64,000 nt of DNA from Nostoc desertorum CM1-VF14 (GCA_019359245.1 JAHHHR010000009.1:62001-126000); one strand, 5' to 3'; shown: positions 18,196 through 27,643, counted from the stretch's first letter. Numbers and translations are program-made. Notes: generated from the sequence alone by a model not told the origin.

Positions 18196-18606
18196 ATGGC
18201 GCTCACCGTTGAAGCTAGCAGCTTATCTCTCAACGATGTTCATCGCTTTCTTAAACTAGAAGAACTTTCAGACGGTTCATTCACAGACTTCTTAAATTTA
18301 GAACCGTTGACAGACTTTGAACAGGAAGATTTATTGCGAATTAAAAACGACTTCCGTCGTTATCTCAGGCTTGGTAAAATTTCTGAAGGTTTGGTTAAAT
18401 TTATAACGATCGCACCATTAATGCGGCTATCTGGATTTTACGATGTGCCGATTCGGTTAACAATGGAAGATAGGATTGCGATCGCAGTTGAAGATGAAGA
18501 CAGAATAATTACCGCACAGATGCATATTTTAGCAATTAACAATCCTCAAAGTACTATTATGCACCCTTTTTGGCTTGTAGCGATCGCAATTTTGATGATG
18601 GGGTGA
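18196..18606 (+). pseudogene. Endonuclease-like (HSDR_N-type) gene, truncated by a repeat
   Basis: The 136-residue frame matches the N-terminal half of a cyanobacterial family related to the type I restriction R-subunit N-terminus: helical start, FITIAPLMRLSGFY, VEDEDRIITAQMHILAI, then HPFWLVAI. In the family this is followed by the catalytic E-x-K (VIESK), but here the sequence goes straight into a dispersed repeat beginning GCGATCGCAATTTTGATG and stops. The catalytic lysine region and C-terminus are lost, so the gene is dead. Family naming is by recalled pattern. Confidence 0.65.
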
Positions 18607-18618
18607 ATGTGGGCGATG
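18580..18618. repeat. Dispersed repeat starting with HIP1
   Basis: GCGATCGCA followed by TTTTGATGATGGGG and GGGCGATG recurs at 19771-19808 with a few changes. A related half (AAGTGATGGGGTTAATGTCG) lies near 18708-18727. This copy provides the end of the truncated endonuclease frame. Confidence 0.75.
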
Positions 18619-18641
18619 TCTACGACGGGCTACGCCTACGC
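18613..18641 (-). repeat. 29-nt dispersed palindromic repeat, inverted copy
   Basis: Exact reverse complement of 2894-2922, joined to the HIP1-type repeat upstream. Nested repeats here mark an insertion hotspot next to a broken gene. Confidence 0.9.
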
Positions 18642-18871
18642 ATTCTGAGCAAATGTGTCAAATTAGTGATGTCTGGCAACAAGAAGCAAAGCTTCTACGC
18701 ATTTTTAAGTGATGGGGTTAATGTCGCCAGACATCGCTTTAAAAAGCAAGTGGCGTTGTGTTAGGTGCATATTTCAAGAGAATTTCTCAATAAAAACATG
18801 ATCTAAGCGTCTAATGCACCGACTCATAGATGGTGCGTTAAGCTAAAGCCGTAACACACGCTATGCTTTTA

Positions 18872-19285
18872 CTACGCTTTTACTTTGCCATTGCTATTCA
18901 TACCAACAATCATTGACGGTGGCTCATTACTAACAATTGGTGATTCACCTCGCAATCCCTTGCGGCGTTGGTTTTTAGGAACTCCTCCCGCCATACCATA
19001 CTCTACACTGCTTTTGCCATATTTAGCCCCAATGCCCATGAGTATGTGTTCTGTCATGTCTGCCAACTGCTGCTCTGTTTCTAACATTTCACGGTATATC
19101 TTATCTAAGTTAGAAAGCGCAGTGTTGTAAGTATTTTCTTTATTTCGCATTACCTCAATTAGGCTTGAGTAGGCAAATAAAGTGAGTCCATTACTCACAT
19201 CCAAGTTTGGATCAATTGAAGTGATACTGGCTGCACGACGTGCTGCTTTTTCTAGCACTTGGGAAGTTCTTTTTAGTCTAGCCAT
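18872..19285 (-). CDS. Conserved hypothetical protein, helical
   Basis: A 137-residue protein I do not recognise. The first 90 residues look helical (LEKAARRAASI, NTALSNLDKIYREMLETEQQLADMTEHIL), with a central coiled-coil-like stretch. The C-terminus is basic and Gly/Pro-rich (GGVPKNQRRKGLRGES), as expected of a flexible tail. An AAGG lies before the ATG. It may be a structural or DNA-associated protein, but nothing decides this. Repeats surround it on both sides. Confidence 0.6.
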   Translation of the reverse strand: MARLKRTSQVLEKAARRAASITSIDPNLDVSNGLTLFAYSSLIEVMRNKENTYNTALSNLDKIYREMLETEQQLADMTEHILMGIGAKYGKSSVEYGMAGGVPKNQRRKGLRGESPIVSNEPPSMIVGMNSNGKVKA

Positions 19286-19458
19286 AAAATGTACCTTTTA
19301 ATGCGGTTATTTATTTGATTATCAGTTCTCGAATTCACTGATTTAAGCTTCTTTACTTTAAAAAACTTCCGTATCGATCAGCCTGAGGAAATTCCTGCAA
19401 ATCTCTATTAACTTTTATTACATTGTAAATCACTAATAAATCAGTAAATTACGCAAAA

Positions 19459-19674
19459 AAGAACCCAAACCCCAGTTTAAGAACTTAATATTAGCTTTTG
19501 CGTACTAAATATACTTAAATGAGAACTCAAACCCCAGTTTGAGAACTCAATATTAGCTTTTGCGTACTAAATATACTCAAATGAGAACTCAAACCCCAGT
19601 TTGAGAACTCAATATTAGCTTTTGCGTACTAAATATACTCAAATGAGAACTCAAACCCCAGTTTGAGAACGCAA
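19459..19674. repeat. 62-bp tandem repeat, 3.5 copies, each with a hairpin
   Basis: Units begin at about 19459, 19521, 19583 and 19645. Each holds CTCAAAC-CCCA-GTTTGAG, a perfect 7-bp hairpin, followed by TATTAGCTTTTGCGTACTAAATATACT. The first copy is diverged; the last breaks off after the hairpin. The array lies in a 690-bp gene-free gap between a minus-strand gene and ubiA. Confidence 0.9.
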
Positions 19675-19770
19675 ATCGCGTTATGAGAAGTTTTCAATTT
19701 ATTAGCCCTCGCGGGGATGGAAAAATTGAGCGCAGTTGACAGTGCGATCGCATCCGCTACTTTACTACAG

Positions 19771-19808
19771 GCGATCGCACTTCTGGTGATGGGGTTGATG
19801 CGGGCGAT
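19771..19808. repeat. HIP1-started dispersed repeat, second copy
   Basis: GCGATCGCACTTCTGGTGAT and the following GGGGTTGATGCGGGCGATC match 18580-18618. The rest of the gap to 19977 shows no gene. Confidence 0.7.
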
Positions 19809-19977
19809 CACACTGCTTTATTCACAAAAACCTTAAGTTGAAATTAACTTGCCAAAGTTGCCTGGTGTAAGACAGGGAAAGTATGCAAACTGGAGTGCGT
19901 AATAACTACATCGCACTTGACAAAATTGTTATATGCCTCAAAAGGTTCTGAAGAAAAATCATTTAATCTGATAAACT

Positions 19978-20865
19978 ATGCTAATTCCGCAAGAATCTCA
20001 ACAAATAGAATTTAGCTGGCTTTCAATTATTAAACTTCTCAGATGGGATAAACCATCTGGACGGTTAATCTTATTAATTCCTGCTCTTTGGGCTATGTTT
20101 TTGGCGAATCGGGCAACGCCACCAATACCATTGGTTTGCATCATAATTTTATTGACTTTGAGTATCAGCGCGGCTGGATGTGTGATTAACGATTTGTGGG
20201 ATAGAGATATAGATGCACAAGTGGAAAGAACGCGTCAGCGTCCCTTAGCTTCTCATGCCCTCTCTATCAAAGTTGCGATTTTTGTTGCCTTCATATCTTT
20301 AGGGTGTATTGTAATTCTTGCCCTCTATCTCAACTCCCTCTCATTCTGGTTGTCAATGGCAATGGTGCCAATAATGGTGTTGTATCCATTAGCAAAGAGA
20401 GTGTTTCCAGTACCTCAGTTAGTGCTGGGGATCGCTTGGGGTTTGATGGTTCTAATTAGCTGGACTGCAATCAGCGAGAAGTTAGAATTTTCCACTTGGC
20501 TGCTGTGGAGCGCAACTGTACTATGGACTTTAGGATTTGACACTATATATGCCATATCTGACCGTGAGGATGATCGGAAAATTGGTGTCAAATCCAGCGC
20601 TCTGTTCTTTGGTGAATACGTTGTGATTGCTGTTGCAATTTTCTTTGCAGGTACAGTCTTACTGCTGGGTTGGCTGGCTGTATTGATGCAGTTGCAACTC
20701 ATTTTCTGGATTACTCTATTTTTTGCAACTCTAGCCTGGATTTGGCAGTGTATTCGACTGTATAACCCGCATTTGCCTCATTCTGTCTATGGTCAAATGT
20801 TTAAGGAAAACGTTTGGATTGGCTTTCTATTACTGTTTGGAATGATTGCTGGATTTGGCGTTTGA
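19978..20865 (+). CDS. UbiA-family 4-hydroxybenzoate polyprenyltransferase (plastoquinone branch)
   Basis: A 295-residue integral membrane prenyltransferase with about eight or nine hydrophobic segments. The two Mg-prenyl-diphosphate motifs are NDLWDRDID (first Asp-rich) and SDREDD (second). SGRLILLIPALWA matches the 4-hydroxybenzoate-specific group. In cyanobacteria this enzyme attaches solanesyl to 4-hydroxybenzoate for plastoquinone. The chorismate lyase gene follows 46 nt later, which strengthens the substrate call; together they perform two consecutive steps. Confidence 0.93.
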   Translation: MLIPQESQQIEFSWLSIIKLLRWDKPSGRLILLIPALWAMFLANRATPPIPLVCIIILLTLSISAAGCVINDLWDRDIDAQVERTRQRPLASHALSIKVAIFVAFISLGCIVILALYLNSLSFWLSMAMVPIMVLYPLAKRVFPVPQLVLGIAWGLMVLISWTAISEKLEFSTWLLWSATVLWTLGFDTIYAISDREDDRKIGVKSSALFFGEYVVIAVAIFFAGTVLLLGWLAVLMQLQLIFWITLFFATLAWIWQCIRLYNPHLPHSVYGQMFKENVWIGFLLLFGMIAGFGV

Positions 20866-20911
20866 TTACCATGAACGCCGTTTAAAGTTTTAAATTAAAA
20901 CATATTTAGAA

Positions 20912-21514
20912 ATGTCTTCAGAAAGCGTTTGTAATACAATGTGGCACTGCTTAATCCCGGTTTCGCAAGGGGGGAAGGAAATAGTTCAACAAGGCTTGCC
21001 TCATATTCAATTAGCACCGATATGGCAATTACTCCTTTTAGGGGATGGTTCTCTAACACGACACCTTCAACTGCTAACAGGTGAACGCACCGAAGTTGAC
21101 TTAATTGATATGTCTGAGATTGGGATAAACTCAGATGGTGCTCCTAAAGCGATCCAATTATTAGGAAGACCAAGAATTAGGCGGCAGGTGTGGCTGCGTA
21201 AAGTTTGCGGTCAACGATTAGCTTACACTACTTCATGGTGGACAGCTAATCATGTGAATGAGTATTTGCAGAAGAATAACTTACCAATTTGGGAAAGTTT
21301 AACAAGTCAACGCATAGAGTTTTATCGAGATGTACAGGGAATTCACTACGGTAAATCAGTAGCTTTAGAGTTGGCTTTTGGTCAAACAGGCCCTTTTTGG
21401 GGTCGTCACTACCTATTTTGGCATCAAGGACAGCCCCTAACACTGATTTATGAAGTTTTGTCACCTTACTTGAGAAAATACATTGGTTCAGAATTGACAT
21501 ACTCCCCCGGCTAA
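20912..21514 (+). CDS. Chorismate lyase (4-hydroxybenzoate-forming)
   Basis: A 200-residue protein of the cyanobacterial chorismate pyruvate-lyase family (DUF98 type), which is distant from E. coli UbiC. Family features include GDGSLTRHLQLLTG near the start, the RIRRQVWLR strand and the C-terminal FGQTGPFWGRHYLFWHQ and LSPYLRKYIG segments. It cleaves chorismate to 4-hydroxybenzoate and pyruvate. It is placed 46 nt behind the prenyltransferase that uses its product, so they are likely co-transcribed. Confidence 0.85.
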   Translation: MSSESVCNTMWHCLIPVSQGGKEIVQQGLPHIQLAPIWQLLLLGDGSLTRHLQLLTGERTEVDLIDMSEIGINSDGAPKAIQLLGRPRIRRQVWLRKVCGQRLAYTTSWWTANHVNEYLQKNNLPIWESLTSQRIEFYRDVQGIHYGKSVALELAFGQTGPFWGRHYLFWHQGQPLTLIYEVLSPYLRKYIGSELTYSPG

Positions 21515-21652
21515 AGCCTATCCATTACCCGGATCTTTCTTAACATTTAGGACAGCGATACCTCTCGTTATAAAGGGATAAAATATACAGTTTTTATCAT
21601 CCTTTTATATTAAATATGCCAATTTAATTTTTTTTATTTTTGGTTGTTAATT

Positions 21653-22081
21653 ATGGCTGTTCCAACAGTTTTAGCTACTTTGTTAGGTTCGGATTTTTTT
21701 CTTTTTACTAATACTGTAGGAGGTACTATTGATTTTGCTCAAAAAATAGGTCAATTCTTGGGTTATATTGATGATGTGGGTAAAGATGTACAAGAACTAA
21801 AACAAACACCTTATAATACTGGAATAGCTAATCTTAAATATGCTCATAATGAGAATAAGAATATTTCTAAATCTCTTCATTATATCCAAGAAGCAACACA
21901 AAATTTTACAAATGCACTTAGTTTAGAAAAAAGAGAAAGATTTGTTAAAGCTTATTTAGGATTAATTTTTTGCTTTTTTATGCAAGGTGAAATTGACAAT
22001 GTTTTAAATACTTTAAATAAATTTGTTTTGCATGAAATTATAATTGATAATACTGTGTCATTAAAAATAAAAAAAAATTAA
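21653..22081 (+). CDS. Hypothetical helical protein on the AT-rich island (first part)
   Basis: A 142-residue protein, no family recognised. It starts with a hydrophobic MAVPTVLATLLG segment and then shows two amphipathic-helix regions, including SKSLHYIQEATQNFTNAL and KAYLGLIFCFFMQGEIDNVL, resembling degenerate TPR-like helices. It is strongly AT-rich. The frame ends just after a run of nine A (22069-22077); a -1 shift in that run would join it to the next frame (22111-22452). The ATG at 21653 is chosen over an upstream TTG because it opens a clean N-terminus. Confidence 0.5.
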   Translation: MAVPTVLATLLGSDFFLFTNTVGGTIDFAQKIGQFLGYIDDVGKDVQELKQTPYNTGIANLKYAHNENKNISKSLHYIQEATQNFTNALSLEKRERFVKAYLGLIFCFFMQGEIDNVLNTLNKFVLHEIIIDNTVSLKIKKN

Positions 22082-22110
22082 TATACTTTAGGACATTTTA
22101 CAATCCCTAT

Positions 22111-22452
22111 ATGTTCTATTTATTTTTATTATTTTCACCACCTCAACCCCAACCCCAACCCCAAAATCTTGAAATACCCTATAATTACAGCTTAAATACT
22201 GAAGAACATATTTGGAATTATAATTATAAAAAATTCTTAAAAAATTTACTCAATATATTAAAAAGCGATTCCCCTCTAAATACTTTATTTAAAGGACAAA
22301 TCGATATAATTGAAAGGCAATTAGTAATTTATGAAATGCAAAGTCAAGCTTTAGTATTATTAAGTCAATATAAACTTCGTATTAATGACAAGGATTTCAA
22401 CCAAGCTTTACAGCATTACTGTGAAAATTTGAGTGGTTTTAAAAAGTTTTAA
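22111..22452 (+). CDS. Hypothetical protein on the AT-rich island (possible second part)
   Basis: A 113-residue frame with no family match. It begins hydrophobic (MFYLFLLFS), then has a PQPQPQPQ linker and a helical, Asn/Lys-rich part. The frame is open upstream to the A9 run at the end of the previous gene, so it may be the C-terminal half of one protein of about 265 residues, split by an A-run indel or joined by slippage. It has no ribosome binding site of its own, which favours the split-gene view. Confidence 0.45.
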   Translation: MFYLFLLFSPPQPQPQPQNLEIPYNYSLNTEEHIWNYNYKKFLKNLLNILKSDSPLNTLFKGQIDIIERQLVIYEMQSQALVLLSQYKLRINDKDFNQALQHYCENLSGFKKF

Positions 22453-22549
22453 AACATTGTTTTGCTAGTTTATTAAATGGATAGGGTTAAAACGCAACGG
22501 CTTTACGCTTCACGCCTCCTAACAGCGATCGCCACTAATAAAACCTACC

Positions 22550-25500
22550 CTACACTTTCCTTTCCACCGCCCCCAAAGCCAAGAGTGCTGATCGCTGCGC
22601 TGCTGTTAACCCAGCTACCCCCCTAATGTTCATCCTTTCATAAAGGCGATCTACTTTCAGGGTTTTCATGCACTCACCTGTTTTCACATCCCAAAGCTTA
22701 ATTCCTTCATCTTGACTAGTATGAACCAAGATGTTACCAATAGAATTAAAGCTAACAGAACATACTCCAGTACTATGAGTATGCAACACTTTTAAACAGG
22801 TAAAGTTATTGATATCCCATAAGCAAATTGTTTGGTCAGAACTGGCAGATGCCAAGGTACAACCAACAGGGCTAAAACTGACTGACCATACAGTAGAAGT
22901 ATGCCCTTGCAACACTTTTATGCAAGTAAAGTTGCTGGTATCCCATAATCGAATTGAGTTATCAACACCACCACTAGCAAGGATTTTACCATCAGGACTA
23001 AAACTCAATGACCAGACTCCGTCAGCATGACCTGGCAAGGTTGTTATAGATTTACCTTCACGCACATCCCACAACTTAATTAAGCAGTCCTCGCTACCTG
23101 TAGCTAAAGTATTACCATCTGAACTAAAGCTAACTGACCAGATTGCACTCGTGTGACCTTTTAATGTTTTTACACATTTATGATCGTGAATATTCCACAG
23201 CTTCACGCTTGCGTCTCTACTGGCACTAGCCAAGGTTTGACCATCTGGACTAAAGGTAACTGATGTTACTCCACCGCTATCGTTGTTAATAGTTGTAATA
23301 CAATGACCAGAAATAACATCCCACAGTTTAATGCTTTTGTCATCACTGCCACTTGCTAATATAGAACCATCAGGACTAAAGCTAACTGACCATACCCAAT
23401 CTGTGTGACCTTTTAAAATTTTACTACAGTCCCCAGACGCAATATCCCATAGCCGAACCAAACCATCAAAACTACCAGTCACAAACATACAATCATCAGG
23501 ATTAAAGCTGACTGAGCACCCTCCATTGAGATGACCCTGTAAAGTTCTCACGCACACACCTTTACTTACATCCCAAAAACGTACACTAGAATCTTGAGCA
23601 GCACTAACTAAGGTTTGACTATTTGGACTAAAAGTGACTGAGTACACATCACTGTTATGACCGTATAAAATTTTAACGCACGTACCTTGCTGCACATTCC
23701 ATAACCTCACACTAGAGTCATGACTACTTGTAGCAATAGTTTGACCATCTGAACTGAAGCAAACTGACCACACAAAATCTTTATGACCGTGAAGTGTTTT
23801 GATGCAAGTACCTTTATTAACATCCCATAAACTAACAGAGTGGTCATAACTGCCACTGGCAAGAGTTTTACCATCTGGACTGAAGCGAACCGACCATACC
23901 CCGCCAACATGACCTCGCAAAATTTTTATACAAGTACCGTTACTGATATCCCATAAGCGAATATCACAATCATTACTACCACTGGCTAGGATAGAACCAT
24001 CCAGATTAAACCTGACTGAACGTACCCAACTAGTATGACCGTGCAGTATTTTGAGGCACTGACCTAAACGGACATCCCACAAACAAATTAAAGTGTCTTG
24101 GCTACCACTAGCCAGAGTTTGACCATCTGGACTAAAGCTGATAGACCAAACAATACCTGTGTGTTTATCTAAAGTTTTTAAGCAATATCCCGTTTGTATA
24201 TTCCATAATTTGACCAATCCGTCATGACCACTACTTGCCAAGGTTTGTCCATCTGGACTAAAGCTGACAGACCAAACCCAACCTTCATGCCCCTTAAATG
24301 TCAGCAAGTTTTTTCCATCCGCCATTTGCCACAAATGAATTTGCCCATTCATATCACCCGTAGCCAACAATTTTCCATCTGGACTCAAGGCAAGTGAATA
24401 AATATTCTTAAAAGTTGCAGCAAATACAGACTTATCAAAAGCAGTATTTTGGAAATTAACTCCAGCTAAATTTACACACTGTAAGTCCGCTTGCCAAATG
24501 TTCAAATTTGAGAAGTCATACCCCTGTAGATTTACTTGCAAATGCACTAACAAGTTGAAAACATTGCCCCCGGCATACCCTGATAATATTGGAGCTTGAT
24601 GTCTTTGCTGCTCCAATACATCCTGCAATAAAGTTACCAGCTTTTGTTGACTTCCTATCTCTAACAACAATTGCTCCAGCAATGGTTGCACAATTAATTG
24701 CTTTTGTGTTTCTCGGATGTAGTCTTTGGCTGTTGCCTTAATCAAAGTATGGGTTTGAAATAAGCGTAAGCGGACAGACTTTTCCCCTACTAATTCTTGA
24801 CAAACTTGTTTAACCAATCGCTGCGTCGTATATTCCATCACGACTGGTTGTAGAAAAAAATGCTCGCCGCTTTTTTCAATTAATGACCGTTGCAATAGAG
24901 ATTTAATTGCTGGCGGTAATTGACTCTGGGAAGAAGAAGTAACTACATCAGAAGCTAACTCGGCAAAGGATACTGGCTCTCGATTCATTGCCAGCCAATA
25001 CATCACTTCCTCTTCTACCCTCGGCAAACGCTGGAACTGGCGTTCCAACAAGTCGCGGATATCCTCAAAAATTAGTATCCCTTGTTTCACATACTCCAAA
25101 ACAGGGCCGATTTTACCATTGAAAAGCTCTTGGGTTCCGGCTGCTACCATCTTGAGTGCTAGGGGATTTCCCCCGTAATGCTCGATGAGTACTTGCCATT
25201 GTTGTTCTGTACCCGTAAATTGTCCTTTTTGCTGGAATAACTGTTGTCCCTCGGTAGATTTTAATCCCTTTAATGGAAGCGATCGCACTTCTGCTCTGTC
25301 TCCTTCTAACGGTACAATTTCTCTGGGTTTTTCTCTAGAAGTGAACAGAACGCAACTAATATGAGGTACTTCGCCAAGGCGCTTCAGTAATTGACCATAT
25401 CCCTCGTAACCAGGACGACATTGCCCTGCTTGGCCACCAGAGAGAATTGTCTCAACATTGTCTAAAATCAGCAGACATCGGTTTGATTGCAAACATTCCA

Positions 25501-26125
25501 TCAACTTCGATAGTTTGCTATCAAAGCTTTCGGGTACTACCATCTCCTTTCGCAACGCCCACAGCAGAGATTGCAGTATGTTGGTTAATTGCTCCTCTAC
25601 TGGTGGTGCATTTAGTAGGCTTCGCCACACGATTACCTCAAATTCGCTTTGAATTTGCAGCCCCAACTTCACTGCTAAAGTGCTTTTGCCAATACCACCA
25701 ATTCCCAGCAGTCCAACTAAACGACATCGTTCTTCTAATATCCACTGTCGTAGCTGCAATAATTCTTCACTGCGACCATAAAACACAGATACATCCGGGG
25801 CTTCTTGCCAGTCATACTGTGGATTTGTGCGTCGGATTTCTAAATCCGCAGATGGGGGGCTAGGTCGGGTATAATCTTCTTTAGACAACTCTAAATTAAA
25901 GGCCGCGAAGGCAAACTGCAAGGAACTTTTATCTACAGGTTCCAAACGTGCCAAAATTCTAGATATAGTGTGTAGAGCTAAACGAGTGCGATCGCTCAGT
26001 TCTTCTAAAGAAAAGCTATCTCCACCATTTTCATCAAATTCGACTTGAGTTTTGGCATCTCGAAATTTATCCCAGCCTTTTAAGGTAAGGATTACACCCC
26101 GTCTGCGTTTGCTTGGTTGTTTCAT
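22550..26125 (-). CDS. STAND NTPase with NB-ARC domain and 14 WD40 repeats
   Basis: An approximately 1190-residue signalling-type protein. The N-terminal 100 residues form a small basic helix-turn-helix-like domain ([23 protein letters not shown]). The NB-ARC NTPase follows, with Walker [10 protein letters not shown] at about residue 144 and Walker [11 protein letters not shown], then winged-helix regions and a short pentapeptide-like stretch. The C-terminal half is 14 WD40 repeats of the [12 protein letters not shown]...IRLWD type, enough for two seven-bladed propellers. These proteins act as ligand-triggered switches; some are antiphage sensors. I use ATG 26125; a GTG at 26134 also exists. 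The upstream region carries a MITE. Confidence 0.9.
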   Translation of the reverse strand: MKQPSKRRRGVILTLKGWDKFRDAKTQVEFDENGGDSFSLEELSDRTRLALHTISRILARLEPVDKSSLQFAFAAFNLELSKEDYTRPSPPSADLEIRRTNPQYDWQEAPDVSVFYGRSEELLQLRQWILEERCRLVGLLGIGGIGKSTLAVKLGLQIQSEFEVIVWRSLLNAPPVEEQLTNILQSLLWALRKEMVVPESFDSKLSKLMECLQSNRCLLILDNVETILSGGQAGQCRPGYEGYGQLLKRLGEVPHISCVLFTSREKPREIVPLEGDRAEVRSLPLKGLKSTEGQQLFQQKGQFTGTEQQWQVLIEHYGGNPLALKMVAAGTQELFNGKIGPVLEYVKQGILIFEDIRDLLERQFQRLPRVEEEVMYWLAMNREPVSFAELASDVVTSSSQSQLPPAIKSLLQRSLIEKSGEHFFLQPVVMEYTTQRLVKQVCQELVGEKSVRLRLFQTHTLIKATAKDYIRETQKQLIVQPLLEQLLLEIGSQQKLVTLLQDVLEQQRHQAPILSGYAGGNVFNLLVHLQVNLQGYDFSNLNIWQADLQCVNLAGVNFQNTAFDKSVFAATFKNIYSLALSPDGKLLATGDMNGQIHLWQMADGKNLLTFKGHEGWVWSVSFSPDGQTLASSGHDGLVKLWNIQTGYCLKTLDKHTGIVWSISFSPDGQTLASGSQDTLICLWDVRLGQCLKILHGHTSWVRSVRFNLDGSILASGSNDCDIRLWDISNGTCIKILRGHVGGVWSVRFSPDGKTLASGSYDHSVSLWDVNKGTCIKTLHGHKDFVWSVCFSSDGQTIATSSHDSSVRLWNVQQGTCVKILYGHNSDVYSVTFSPNSQTLVSAAQDSSVRFWDVSKGVCVRTLQGHLNGGCSVSFNPDDCMFVTGSFDGLVRLWDIASGDCSKILKGHTDWVWSVSFSPDGSILASGSDDKSIKLWDVISGHCITTINNDSGGVTSVTFSPDGQTLASASRDASVKLWNIHDHKCVKTLKGHTSAIWSVSFSSDGNTLATGSEDCLIKLWDVREGKSITTLPGHADGVWSLSFSPDGKILASGGVDNSIRLWDTSNFTCIKVLQGHTSTVWSVSFSPVGCTLASASSDQTICLWDINNFTCLKVLHTHSTGVCSVSFNSIGNILVHTSQDEGIKLWDVKTGECMKTLKVDRLYERMNIRGVAGLTAAQRSALLALGAVERKV

Positions 26126-26225
26126 CAACGTCACCTAAAATCGAGTAGATGCATCTCTATCGAGAAAATTATCACAGTCCAATAGAAGAAGATAGTTGTG
26201 GAACAGCTATTCAAGCTTGACAAAT

Positions 26226-26364
26226 TACAGCAGTTTTCTTTTGCATGAGTTACAAAGTCGCTGGTTTTGAGGCAGGAGGCAGCTATGCTGGAGGCAGGAG
26301 GAAGAAGAATAATTTGATTTGTGAATCCTTGGTTCTGTACCTCATTTAGTTGCAAAGTGCTGTA
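26226..26364. mobile_element. MITE-like element, copy 1 (139 bp)
   Basis: A non-coding element bounded by imperfect terminal inverted repeats starting TACAGCAGTTTTC and ending GCAAAGTGCTGTA. It has a second, about 90 percent alike copy at 57743-57884. The centre holds GGCAGGAGGCAGCTATGCTGG. TA ends suggest a Tc1/mariner (IS630-type) target preference. It sits between the WD40 gene and a Uma2 relic, whose 5' end it removes. Confidence 0.85.
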
Positions 26365-26380
26365 AATAAAATATAAAAGT

Positions 26381-26793
26381 TGGCTAGTTTTGCAAGAAGA
26401 CGGCAAATATCCAAACGTGATTGTGGAAAGTTTGTCAAGCTCAACAGCAGCAATTGATAAAGGTTTAAAAAAACAAGTTAAGGTACCTTCCGTACACCAG
26501 ATTATTTCTGCTTTCATCCTGTAACAATGGAACTTCAGGGATTTTATTTAGTTGATGGTAAGTATCAAGAAATTCAACCTACCACTTATGGACATTTGTG
26601 GAGCCAGCAGTTAAAACTTTGTTTGGGAGTTTATGAAGGTAAATTAAGATTCTTCACTACTAGAAATGAATTGATACTATCATCAGAACAAATAGCTGAA
26701 CAAGAAGGTTTACGCGCCCAACAGGCAGAGCAAGAAATTACTCGACTGCGCGAGGTTTTACGTAAACAGGGCATCGACTTAGAGAACATTTAA
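26381..26793 (+). pseudogene. Uma2 family gene remnant behind the MITE
   Basis: Uma2-like protein is readable but broken. One frame gives WLVLQEDGKYPNVIVES and AAIDKGLKKQ, the Uma2 core strand; a frameshift near 26483-26490 moves to a second frame with TFRTPDYFCFHPV, MELQGFYLVDGKYQEIQ and the coiled tail EQEGLRAQQAEQEITRLREVLRKQGIDL. The N-terminal part is missing, with the MITE end only about 17 nt upstream. Thus MITE insertion or deletion plus a frameshift inactivated it. The last frame (from ATG 26527) alone could make an 88-residue fragment. Confidence 0.8.
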
Positions 26794-26885
26794 TTACATT
26801 AGGAAATTAATTAAGTCCATTTTCAAGTTAAGATTTAGTTATTGGTGTGTAAAAAAAGCATTATCTTCTGAAAGTAGGGCATCGT

Positions 26886-27575
26886 TTGCAAGCAAAAGAC
26901 ATTAAGGATAAGCTAAAGTCCCTTATCGAGCAGGCCTCCTCGATAGATCCCAATTTAGCGAGAAGATTAGATGAAATCAATCGTTGGGTAAAAAATATTA
27001 AGCCAGGTTCTCTGACTGCAAAACCTTTTGTCCTTGCATTTCTCCTAGAGGTGATTACGGATTCTACAATTTGGCTGATCGTCAAATCCCTACCTTCAGA
27101 AGAACAAAAAGCAAAATTTGAACAAATGACACCGATTGAAAGATATTGGTATGGTTATCTCTTTCCTAGATGGATTAATGCAAGTGACTCCAAATTTTAT
27201 ATTTGGAAACAAAAATTGATGGCAGGCGAATTTAATCAGGTAGATGATGATATCATTAAGTCAATAGCCCAAGATGTTGTTAGTCGAGAAGGTAGTTTTT
27301 GGCAGCGTTATATCGCCGACCTATCGATGGCAACAGACCTAATTGTTAGTAGTCGTAACAATCAACCACTTTGTATTCAAGTTACCAGTGTTTCTGAAGA
27401 ACTTAATCACCAAAAGTACCAAGCTTGGCAAAATACACTGCGATCGTGGGAAATAGAGAGAGGATTGTTCTTGAGTTACAATCCCAAAGATACTAATTTT
27501 GTCAACCAGCTAGTTAACGTGGCCCTGTATAACAGTGATTACCTTTCTGGTGGCAAATATTTAAAATTTTCGTGA
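26886..27575 (+). CDS. Hypothetical protein, possible nuclease-like core
   Basis: A 229-residue protein with no recognised family. The N-terminal half is helical (DIKDKLKSLIEQASSIDPNLARRLDEI), followed by FVLAFLLEVITDSTIWLIVKS, which could be a buried helix. The C-terminal part has SMATDLIVSSRNNQPLCIQVTSV, an Asp, strand, Gln-x-Thr pattern reminiscent of PD-(D/E)XK cores, but too weak to assign. The start is TTG at 26886, the only in-frame choice that keeps the N-terminal helix. It lies 68 nt before another unknown gene and between two STAND genes. Confidence 0.6.
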   Translation: MQAKDIKDKLKSLIEQASSIDPNLARRLDEINRWVKNIKPGSLTAKPFVLAFLLEVITDSTIWLIVKSLPSEEQKAKFEQMTPIERYWYGYLFPRWINASDSKFYIWKQKLMAGEFNQVDDDIIKSIAQDVVSREGSFWQRYIADLSMATDLIVSSRNNQPLCIQVTSVSEELNHQKYQAWQNTLRSWEIERGLFLSYNPKDTNFVNQLVNVALYNSDYLSGGKYLKFS

Positions 27576-27643
27576 ATTTTCAGGAATTTCATATTCCAGG
27601 TTTGTTTCTAGCCTACATACTTACGTGCTAATTACAGCTTTAT

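Larger units (their letters stand above)
21517..22485. other. AT-rich island bounded by 10-bp inverted repeats
   Basis: CCTATCCATT at 21517-21526 and AATGGATAGG at 22476-22485 are perfect inverted repeats flanking about 970 bp of distinctly AT-rich DNA. Inside are two small frames with codon use unlike that of the neighbours. It looks like an acquired cassette, but no transposase is present. Confidence 0.5.

Noticed and set aside
19459..19674. CRISPR array
   Set aside because: The repeat units are tandem with identical internal sequence, so there are no unique spacers, and no cas genes are near.
26131..26517. 128-codon minus-strand frame upstream of the WD40 gene
   Set aside because: It runs antisense across the MITE and the Uma2 relic, both of which are explained better as such.
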